Shown: in pieces, positions 1 to 7,700 of the stretch
Position numbering within the stretch: the first letter of the stretch is position 1
Layout: each line of letters starts with the position of its first letter
NCBI RefSeq assembly: GCF_000003605.2
Contig: NW_003122444.1
Location: 1 to 12,950, forward strand
DNA length: 12,950 bases
Direction of reading: 5' to 3'
Source of the DNA: Saccoglossus kowalevskii
Lineage: Eukaryota > Hemichordata > Enteropneusta > Harrimaniidae
Position numbers and translations under genes: made by a program
The notes under the pieces: generated by a model
The model's database searches: none
What the model was told of the DNA's origin: nothing
What the model saw: only the letters and a program-made list of their open reading frames with translations

Positions 1-21
1 AATAATAGCAGAGGCCCATGA

Positions 22-869
22 AATTATATTATATTGATCAAAACAATCGGTAGAATTGTAAGTCAACTTGCCTATGAAATGAAATGGTGTAGTATCAACA
101 GAGATATAGATTCAAAAATAGGATACGTCGGTGATCCAGGAAAGCCAATGTCTGTTGTCGTTGCTGATAAGCTATGTCTTGCAGACAAACTGAAGTCTTA
201 TATTCACAATGAATCAGTTTTCCTGTATGACACAACAGACAATTTAACTGGGCTGAATGGTGCAATCTAGATGTTTGAAGATTTCACTTCCTCGGAAATG
301 ACTTTTGATCATATCTTCTATTTGTGGAGCATTTTCGACAACAAAGATATTTAAAACATGTATACCTCTAATTCTGTTAGTATACATTTCACTAAGAAAT
401 GTTATCATTATTCTCACCTCAAAAGATTTAACATCCAGCTGACTGTTGTGACCTATGGCACTCAAATCAGCTTCAAAATTGTGATGAATACTACTAAATA
501 CAATGGTTTGTTCCACTCCACTCTGGTGTATGGTGCGATGTATTCTCAGTGAATCTACTTACAGTGCAATTGGTTGATCTAAATGATGGAACTGAAAATG
601 AAGACTATACAATGGACAACATGTTGTATACTGGTGTTGCCAATGAATATCCAGAAATGTCCATTCATGGCCCTGATGTATGCGTGAATAAGTACCAACA
701 TAACAAAGCTGACAAAGAATATTTCAAGAAAAGGATCAGAGCATCAGGACTGCCAGAGAATTTGTGCAGAAGTATCATATAGAGTGACAAAAGTAGCTGG
801 AAAAATGTAACATCTGCCTGTTCCCTAAATCTGGATATTGCCTTTGATTCTGATGTTGTTATTTTCCAA
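22..869 (+). pseudogene. Decayed PKS fragment, pseudo-ketoreductase to pseudo-enoylreductase region
   Basis: This is a broken stretch that reads like the catalytically silent ketoreductase half and following linker of an animal FAS-like type I PKS. Frame 1 gives YEMKW near 81, then FDHIFYLWSIFD after a stop at 268, then LTVVTYGTQ and HSTLVYGAMYS after a stop at 352, ending at a stop at 550. Homology continues in frame 3 from about 552 with LVDLND, EYPEMSIHGPDV and, after a stop at 780, WKNVTSACSLNLDIAFDSD. The order matches the usual order in these enzymes: a Trp-containing entry strand, a 'yLW' strand, a 'vVT.G' strand, then 'LvDL'. At least three in-frame stops and one frameshift make it non-functional. 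The upstream part may lie outside the window. Family assignment is by eye from motif spacing. It points the opposite way from the DH and KS remains further along. Confidence 0.55.
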
Positions 870-1005
870 GACGTTTTTTTTTTCTCTTCAAAGTTGAAAA
901 CCATGATCACCCATTTCTATCAGTGCAACAAACAGCTTTTCCCGAAACTCACATAATGTATCCACTCTGAAGTGATTGATGGAAATAATCAATATAATCC
1001 TGAAA

Positions 1006-1314
1006 TTATATGCGTGTTTCAACCACATGTGGAATCTGTCCATTTATCTCATCAGTAGTGAAGATTTTTAGGCTAGTCATAAGTTTGGCTAGTGACAACA
1101 AGTTGCAAGCAATGTGGTTAGTAACAATGCAAACATGTGTTCCCAGATTTAATAAGGTAAGCTCGAAATGGGTATTCATTGAAAAGATCAAAAACAATTG
1201 TGCTTGCTTGTTTGAGACAAGCTCTCGGATATCAACATAGTAATCTTTATCAATTTCTGATCTTACATTAAACATGTACTGTCTACTACTTGATCCTCCA
1301 ACAATTATAAACAA
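1006..1314 (-). other. Unassigned open stretch between the opposed PKS remains
   Basis: The minus strand stays open for 102 codons here, with a natural-looking composition (IIVGGSSSR, YYVDIRELV, HVCIVTN, NLLSLAKLM). It follows the DH remains in the same orientation. It could therefore be the eroded linker or pseudo-methyltransferase region that comes next in such synthases. I cannot match any motif securely, and the plus strand is also open over 1010-1240, so this may be chance. No start context, splice sites or promoter are evident. Confidence 0.2.
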
Positions 1315-1412
1315 GCATCAGTTAAAAACATATCTTCGACATTGACTTGAACTAATCCAAGGGAGTCCATTTAAACAATCATTGCTCTTATTTGTATGAG
1401 AAATTTATGTAT

Positions 1413-2178
1413 ATTCCTTCAATTGATGAAAAGTAACATCTTGACAGTTGATCCTTCAGTAGATAATTCTTCAACCACGTCATTAATTTAGGCAGTAGTT
1501 GTCAGATTTGTTTGCTGGAATACATTAGTTGTTTTGTTATTAAGCAACTTTAAATCCTGACGCATGATTCTAATATTGTTGCTTGCTATATCTATAAAGA
1601 TGGTTTGGAAGGGTTGTAGACATTCACTACTACACAATTGTGTGTTAATTTGTTCACTAATAATGAGACAAAGCCTGTATTTCTTCCATGTCCAATGCAA
1701 GCATAACATTCTTTTTTCATTGATCGAGACTTGGCTTTTGCATGTTATTTCCACAGGTTGCCTCATATGTGAATGATTCTTCAGAAGTGTTAATATTATT
1801 TCTTTTGAGGAGGAGTCAACAATTCAGCACTGACTTCACCATACTTTAAGTGTGAATTTTCAATGCAAAGGAAACAAGACTCTAAAACCAATTCAGCATA
1901 TGTTACACCAGGAACAATGGTAGTACCACCAACTTTATGGTCATAAACAAATGAAGATTTGCTTCTGTTACTGCACACTTGAATGTCATATTCTGGTTTG
2001 GTATTCTTTTAACAAATGCATATGACATCCTTCCTGGCTCTTCTAAATCATTTCGACGTTGATATGATTTTTCAGGTTTATACCAATGGCTCATTCTTTG
2101 GAATTGACACTGTGGTACACTAATGGGTATTTGTGGGTGATCTGAATACACAGCTTTCCAGTTAATCTTCATTTCCAA
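1413..2178 (-). pseudogene. Decayed PKS fragment, post-acyltransferase linker and dehydratase domain
   Basis: Read on the minus strand, this begins with the linker that follows an acyltransferase in type I PKS and FAS: WKAVYSDHP, then a degenerate 'P.cqFqR..HWY' (2160-2080). The double-hotdog DH domain follows. Its N-terminal active-site motif HxxxGxxxxP is intact as HKVGGTTIVPG (1907-1939, with the His codon at 1937-1939), followed by TYAELVLES. The linker and the motif are in different frames, so a frameshift lies near 1943-1965. A stop follows at about 1796. The likely second hotdog (CLQPFQTIFID, near 1640) is in a third frame and hits a stop at 1488. A last piece, ELSTEGSTV, lies near 1470-1440. 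At least two frameshifts and several stops make this a pseudogene. Known role of the family: dehydration of the beta-hydroxyacyl intermediate on the carrier protein. The KS remains lie 1.3 kb upstream in the same orientation. Confidence 0.62.
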
Positions 2179-2590
2179 AGAAGTGAATTTAAATTTTCAT
2201 CCAGACTCCTGAGATAAAGAAGTAAATTTTAGTTCCAACTAGACTTCGGAGAATAGAGAAGTACATCAGCATTGACCTAGATCCTGGGAATGAAGACATT
2301 TTGAAATGGATTCCTGGAAATCAGGTAATTATCAGTTGGTGTTGGTACATTATACAGATCCTGTGTAGTACAGTCATTTGGAAATGTAGAAGTCCCAAGG
2401 AATGAAAGAGAATATACAAGTTTTCACCGAAATTTGTGGGAATGAAGAAGTAAATATTCGTTTTCGATCAAGGACTCGTGTAAATGTGGAAGCAAGTGTC
2501 AGTTCCCAAATATATACTCATGGAAATCAGTTTTAACCTAGCCTTCTGGAGATGTGTGGGAATTGTTAAGAAGGCTAGGTTGAAGTTCAG
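2175..2590. repeat. Degenerate old array of a 40-bp minisatellite
   Basis: Loose copies of the word GAAGTAAATNNNAGTTNNNAC recur at about 2180, 2219, 2258, 2292, 2407, 2447, 2489 and 2526. Most spacings are close to 40 bp or a multiple of it. They are diverged versions of the unit that forms the clean array at 2861-3124. The best-preserved copy here, CAGTTTTAACCTAGCCTTCT (2528-2547), is nearly identical to the young unit. This looks like the aged flank of one minisatellite whose other end was recently homogenised. Confidence 0.6.
2535..2581. repeat. Perfect 13-bp inverted repeat made from minisatellite sequence
   Basis: AACCTAGCCTTCT at 2535-2547 is the exact reverse complement of AGAAGGCTAGGTT at 2569-2581, with a 21-base loop between them. 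The left arm is a piece of the 40-bp repeat unit and the right arm is the same piece inverted. The stem extends a little further outward with A-T and G-T pairs. Confidence 0.75.
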
Positions 2591-2860
2591 GAATGGAAGA
2601 ATAAACCGCGTATAGACTGCAACAGATGACTTTATGGAACGAGATCTGAACGAACTAACAAACTAAAGAAGAGACGTTTAGTCTCCTATTTATATTCTCA
2701 AAGTAAATATTGGCCTTGTTCATGAATGGTTACAATGAATATGGACTTGTACATGATTGGCGAAAGGATAAACAAGCTGATTGATTGAAATTAAAACAAT
2801 CTCATTGGCTGGCTAAATCTCAGAATCCTAAATTGTAATCAAGCTCAATTTTCCGACAAG
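2591..2860. other. Non-repetitive spacer between the two minisatellite blocks
   Basis: There is no open reading frame of note, no RNA gene and no inverted terminus. A TATA-like CTATTTATA occurs at about 2687, but nothing downstream supports a promoter. The 40-bp unit is not recognisable here, so this is probably an interruption in the array. Confidence 0.4.
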
Positions 2861-3124
2861 ATGGAGAAGTAAATATCACTTTTGGTCTAGCCTTCTGGAG
2901 ACGGAGAAGTAAATATCAGTTTTGACCTAGCCTTCTGGAGACGGAGAAGTACATATCAGTTTTGACCTAGCCTTCTGGAGACGGAGAAGTAAATATCAGT
3001 TTTGACCTAGCCTTCTGGAGACGGAGAAGTAAATATCAGTTTTGACCTAGCCTTCTGGAGACGGAGAAGTAAATATCAGTTTTGACCTAGCCTTCTGGAG
3101 ACGGAGAAGTGAATATCAGTTTGA
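2861..3124. repeat. 40-bp tandem minisatellite, about 6.6 copies
   Basis: Unit starts fall exactly every 40 bases at 2861, 2901, 2941, 2981, 3021, 3061 and 3101, the last copy being partial. Each unit reads ACGGAGAAGTAAATATCAGT followed by TTTGACCTAGCCTTCTGGAG. Copies differ at only a few positions: the first has TTTGGTCTAG and AAATATCACT, the third has ACATATCAGT, the last has GAATATCAGT. This near-identity implies recent expansion or gene conversion. A 40-bp period is not a multiple of three, so the array cannot encode a repeat peptide in a single frame. Confidence 0.95.
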
Positions 3125-3429
3125 TCAGACATCATTCAATCAGAGCCGAACTACTGCTCCTTCCACTGATTAACAGGAGATTATCTCCAATGCGTTTAAA
3201 AGGTCAGGCAAAACGGGAGCCAATTCAAGACCCGCGAGAGTTCAATCCAGTTCGCTCAGTGTCGAATGGAACAACCGCCCTCTTCAGTGTGAAAACAACA
3301 TGGCTGAACATGATTTTGGTGTCATGCTGTATGCTGTATTTTTCACATGCACTCATTTTGGGTACCGAACTCTTTGCTTCCATGTATAATATAGTCTTGC
3401 TTCTTCAAGTTGACATTGTTATCTAAAAA
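3125..3429. other. Gap between minisatellite and KS remains, no recognised gene
   Basis: One plus-strand frame stays open from inside the minisatellite to 3426 (105 codons). It begins in repeat sequence and shows no domain, signal peptide or family motif, so I do not call it a gene. A short near-palindrome, GGAGATTATCTCC, lies at about 3177-3189. If the ancestral synthase were intact, the rest of the ketosynthase and the acyltransferase would be encoded here on the minus strand, but I find no trace of them. Confidence 0.4.
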
Positions 3430-3690
3430 ATGGAACAGAGTTTAATTGCAGTGTGAGTGTGAGTTCCCTGATAGGGATTGATGCATATGTAGTACCTGCT
3501 CGTATTCCAAGATGTACTACAACAACTGACGATGAACATGCCGTGTCAAGTACGATTGAAGGAACAGTGAAGTTAAACTGATAAGATATCATGTTTGCAT
3601 GTAATTTCCTTGGCATCCTAATTTGCAATTCTCCTAAAATCATCCGCCATTGTACCTGTATCAAAAAATCAAAAAAAGCTAAGAAAGAAC
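3430..3690 (-). pseudogene. Decayed PKS fragment, ketosynthase active-site region
   Basis: On the minus strand one frame reads ISYQFNFTVPSIVLDTACSSS, then VVVVHLGI and RAGTTYA. This is the classic beta-ketoacyl synthase core around the nucleophilic cysteine. DTACSSS is encoded at 3527-3547 and the Cys codon is at 3536-3538. Just upstream, the expected ketosynthase sequence continues in another frame (GTMADDFRRIAN, then a stop, then DAKEIT), so a frameshift and a stop break it. The step from HLGI to RAGTT looks like a small deletion compared with the usual 'HLGvqaLraG'. Both ends fade into unrelated sequence after about 85 codons, against about 420 for a full domain. Known family role: decarboxylative condensation of extender units. 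This copy cannot encode an active enzyme. A PKS or FAS origin is nearly certain from the motif, and an animal FAS-like PKS is the likely source. Confidence 0.75.
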
Positions 3691-3718
3691 TCCTGTGTGC
3701 TGAAGGTATTGTGTGCCT

Positions 3719-4200
3719 GAACTACAAATAAGGAATACTGTATTTACTAGTTTCATTAAAATTTGATGAGTGGTTAGAGGTACTCAAATTATCGGTGGAG
3801 TTCCTACAAATTGATTAATTTATGCAAATAAGGTAATTCGTAAGCACGGAATTTAACCTATGCACCAAGTTTCATTGAAACTGATGAGTGGCTGGCATAT
3901 TGGTGGAAAAGTTAAATATTGACTAATTAATAACAAATTAGATCATTATTATACATGGATTTCAACCAAACACTAGCCAGGTTTGCAGAATTATTCCAGA
4001 GTATCTATATATCAAGTTTCATTGAAGCACATGGGGAAAATAGTGAAAAGGTTTGAAATTGGTTAATCATTATGCAAAATAGGTGAATAATAAGCACGGA
4101 TTCCCCCCCCCCCCAAAAAAAAATCTGTACATTATCTCAGAACATCTATGTACCAAGTTTCATTATAATCTGACAATTGGTTTTTGAGATATCAGTGGAA
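3719..4200. repeat. Diverged tandem units of about 120-147 bp
   Basis: The word AGTTTCATT followed by GAAANCTGATGAGTGG-like sequence recurs at 3749, 3868, 4015 and 4156. Between copies, TGCAAATAAGGT-like and TAAGCACGGA-like words also recur (3830-3850 and 4072-4100). Spacings are 119, 147 and 141 bases. The copies are too diverged for recent amplification. The block runs straight into the simple-sequence tracts that follow. Its class is unknown. Confidence 0.6.
4103..4123. repeat. Poly-C/poly-A tract
   Basis: Twelve C residues (4103-4114) are followed directly by nine A residues (4115-4123) inside the diverged repeat block. Homopolymer lengths like these are prone to sequencing and assembly error. 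Confidence 0.9.
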
Positions 4201-4205
4201 CAGAT

Positions 4206-4347
4206 ATGCACACGCACGCACCCCCCCCCCTCCACACACACACACACATGCATGTACTCACACGCGCGCACGCACACGCACTTGCACCCCCCTCCCCCCG
4301 CACACACACACACACACACACACACACATCCTCATATATATATATAT
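4206..4347. repeat. Compound microsatellite: CA, CG-CA, poly-C, TA
   Basis: A run of simple tracts: CACGCACGCA, ten C residues (4221-4230), CA repeats (4233-4247), CACGCGCGCACGCACACGCA (4261-4280), C-rich stretches, a longer CA array (about 4300-4328), then a TA run (about 4334-4347). The frame that stays open across it is a composition artefact. Alternating purine-pyrimidine tracts of this kind can adopt Z-DNA. The AKR1 start codon lies about 320 bases downstream. Confidence 0.95.
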
Positions 4348-4671
4348 ACGTACATAAATATTGGGCAAAGTGAAAAACTGTACAGTAAGCAGTTCAATTA
4401 AAATCTGAAATCAGATAATTGATTTCATGTATATTCAGTTAAATGTGAAAGCAATCTCAGTTAATAGATGTTGTTTTCCAGAAGGTACAGGTACTGCATG
4501 TATGGGTCAAAGTGGGCGTGTGGTTATATCTTTCATTCTAATTTAACTAATATGTAACTGAGGTCAGCGTTTAATATCATCCAAAAGGTGTGGGTTGAGC
4601 ATTTAATCTTGTGCTGGTATTTTACACGTTGCAGTAAAAACTGTACGGCCGGTTAAATTTCTTGCTCAATT
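4348..4671 (+). other. Upstream flank and presumed 5' UTR of the AKR1 gene
   Basis: No clear TATA box or CpG-rich promoter is visible. An in-frame TAA at 4654-4656 precedes the start codon and sets the N-terminus. The start has A at -3 and G at +4, a favourable context. A possible splice acceptor (ACGTTGCAG, ending at 4634) leaves room for an untranslated first exon further upstream, so the transcription start cannot be placed from sequence alone. Confidence 0.4.
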
Positions 4672-4740
4672 ATGGCAGTCCCGTTTCAGAAGCTGACAAA
4701 TGGAGCAAATATGCCAAGACTTGGCTTTGGAACCTGGTTG
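4672..4740 (+). other. AKR1 exon 1 (coding part)
   Basis: It encodes residues 1-23, beginning [15 protein letters not shown] and ending LGFGTWL, the N-terminal beta-hairpin and first barrel strand of AKR1 proteins. The donor is GTAAGT at 4741. The start is supported by an upstream in-frame TAA and by matching the normal AKR1 N-terminus. Confidence 0.95.
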
Positions 4741-7700
4741 GTAAGTTGACGCTTTGGGTACAGTTTCGATTCACTGTCGTTTTTAATAATACACTATAAT
4801 ACACATTGAGATCATTCATACTTGTCACGTGGTACTGTATTCATTCTTATGTCCATTTCATTCTACTTTGATTTGTCCGTGCCCGACGTCTTCCTTCGAT
4901 ATACGGCAGTAGGCAGTACATATTCTGAACGCTATAGTCAGTACTGTCAGCCCAGATAAAATCACATCAATTTCAATATTCGAGTGGAAACATTGTCATG
5001 GCGACGATCCGCAGTTTCGCCCTGATAAGCCGTGGAAACAAATAAATGAAAAAATAATATTTGGTGATATTTACTACCGGTAATATAGTGCAGCAAACCA
5101 AATTGTATAGGACATGTAATTCGAACCAAACATAAACCCCGATAGAAGCATAGGTCCACGCCTAATCGCATTACAGCTTGCCATTGATCTGTTGCAGTTG
5201 CGTTGAAATAAGGTTTCCGAATGTAGCTAATTGGAGAACGTATGAACATAATCAATAACGCAATAAACATACTGTTATGCCAATCATTGAATGGTCTTAT
5301 TTATCGTTTTTAAATGTAAATATTTAAATTGTAAACATTGTCATGGCTTTTTAAACATGATTATTAAGTATAGTAGCCAGGATGCTATACATATTAGTTA
5401 TACGGGTATAAAACAATACCAAAGCAAATTCTTCCCACTTCCGGTCCGGTTAGACTTAAAATATACCACGAAATATACCACTTCGGTCGAGCAAGACTTA
5501 AAATATACCACGAATATTCACTTTTGATTTTTTTTTTTTTTTTTTTTTGAAATTTTTGGTATCTGTTGGTTCTTGGATATTTCAGCTCGTCGTCCTGTTT
5601 AGTAAGTTTAACGTTCAAGGTCATCACTTTTTCATAGCATAAAAATAGTTTTCTCCCTCGCTTATTGTGATACCCTCAAATACGAGTGATTTCCATTCCT
5701 CTCAACGGTGAACAATGGTTTAGTCCCCTACTTTACGCTGCGACTCGAAACAGTTTTTTATGCTTCACGTGGACGTGTTTATTTTCCTTCAATTACGTTT
5801 TGTTGGTTGGTGTAGTTGACTTTTCAGAGGTCAGAGCCTCAGAGGCTCAGAGCCTCAGAGGCATATGCTGGTATTATGAAAGCCCCTTGTTTTATATGTG
5901 TATGAAACGATGATTATTTGAAAATAGATTGAAATATATAAATACAATCCATTCTCGCTAACTAGAGTGTGTTGTTTTTCTACTCGCTTAAAAAAACGTA
6001 TTTACGTAGAACGGATGAGTATGTCGCCGCGGGAGAGCGTGATCAACGACTATATCACAATGTTGATGATTAAATGTTATATTATGTTGAGCATTTTCTA
6101 TGGAGTATTTTAAATCATGTTTTGTAGGTGTGGAAAGGGGGGTCTTCGGATAAGTAGATCATCTCTAATCATAACATTCTATATATTAAGAAAACCGTAA
6201 CAGATCCAGTCTCTGAAATTCAACAACTTAAATTACAATGTGCATTTAACACAATGCAGGTTGAATCTCACAGGTCATTCTTGATAAAATGCACAATATG
6301 AATGGGATTGACAATTATATATGCCGGGATGGGGGTAATATCAATCTGATTAAAATCCGATGTAGGTATGAGGCTCCATTTTTTTTATTATTATTATTTT
6401 TAATGACCCTTTATACTATATTTATTTGTATTTAAGTTAGAATATGTCGATTTTTTGTTTTTTCTTGCCGTTATTCAGTAAGTTTTGTTCAAGATAAACT
6501 AAAATATTGACATATTCAAACTAAAATACAAATAAATATATATAAATATACTTTTTTTTCCAAGTCAGTAGATCATTAAGACCTGGATTATGATGTCTTA
6601 AATATTTAAAAATGAAAAAAAAATGTTATTCAATAATATTAATATTATATATCATCCCTTGATACTCAACCTCTGAGGCTCTGAGGTTCTGACCTCTGAA
6701 AAGTCAACCACACCTTTGTTGGTTGTCACTGTCGTCCTTGGAATCTTGGTTCCACTTTACGTGGATATCACCGAGAAAATCAATGTTGTCAACTAACACG
6801 CGGAAAATCAGATTAGCATAACAATGCTTTTGACTATGTCTTTTCCGACACCACAGACAATTACAACATTTAAACCGTATTAGAGAAATTTACTCGCATT
6901 AAATTGCATTCGCCATGCTAGGCAATGAAACAAAATATTTGTACTAAAGTACGTTCAATGTCTTCACTTTATCATGGCATAAACACGGTTTTCACAATTG
7001 CTTACTAAAAGTAAAATATGTTCGGAGTCACAATCACTGTAGCTATCGCCGAGGTAAATAGACTCTTACCCCCTTGGTTATTACTGTAGAATACTAGTAC
7101 TTTATTTTCGCTTGGAATTTATTTTCGCTATTTTCGCTGAAGGGATAATTCCGTGAAAATAAAATCCAGCGAATACACTTTTTTACCTATATTTCACATT
7201 AAACTCATCAAAAATCAGTGAAAATAAATTCTATACAAAACGCCTAAAAAGCCTTTTCAGCGAAAATTAATTCCAGCGAAAATAAAGTATTCCACAGTAT
7301 TTGTCGCCAGAGCGATTCACATCCCAAAGTGTTTGTTTTTTTCTAAATGAAAATAGTCTATCTAAGCGCTGGAATGATTGGGCAAAAATCTGTTTGTTTT
7401 TTTGGCCACGACCTTTTCTCGCTCGGAAATACAAGTGTAATAAGACTCGACTTTTTTTTGTTTCGAGTTCATTGTATGCCTAGAAACACAGCAACGTTAT
7501 TATTGTTAACATGATCTGTTCCAATTTGACAATGACAGTAGCCCAAAATAGACTTCCAAAATAGACTTCACGTCTTTGATTTGATTGATAATGTTCACGC
7601 CGACGTATGTAAAGACACTCTCGAACTTGACAATATGATGATTATAATTATGGCCGTGATAGCTGTATTTAGGGTTCATTTCCATGAAATTGCGATTCTC

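Larger units (their letters stand above)
4741..5808 (+). other. AKR1 intron 1, first part
   Basis: This is the 5' portion of the 4,897-bp intron (4741-9637). It holds no credible gene. A 15-bp word AAACATTGTCATGGC occurs twice (4988-5002 and 5333-5347). Two copies of a 42-bp-spaced motif and a poly-T run are annotated separately. Open frames here lack any family motif. Confidence 0.7.

Noticed and set aside
244-516. 90-codon minus-strand open frame
   Set aside because: It lies antisense to the plus-strand pseudo-KR remains, whose conserved words explain the region better; no motif of its own.
2861-3124. CRISPR array
   Set aside because: The 40-bp units are directly adjacent with no unique spacers, and the context is a eukaryotic genome; it is a minisatellite.
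3109-3426. 105-codon plus-strand open frame after the minisatellite
   Set aside because: Its start codon is inside the repeat and the protein shows no recognisable domain; the neighbouring KS remains are on the other strand.
4177-4401. His/Thr-rich 74-codon plus-strand frame
   Set aside because: It is only the translation of CA and poly-C microsatellites.
5528-5548. A-tail of a minus-strand retrotransposon
   Set aside because: No retroelement body or target duplication was found beside the poly-T run.
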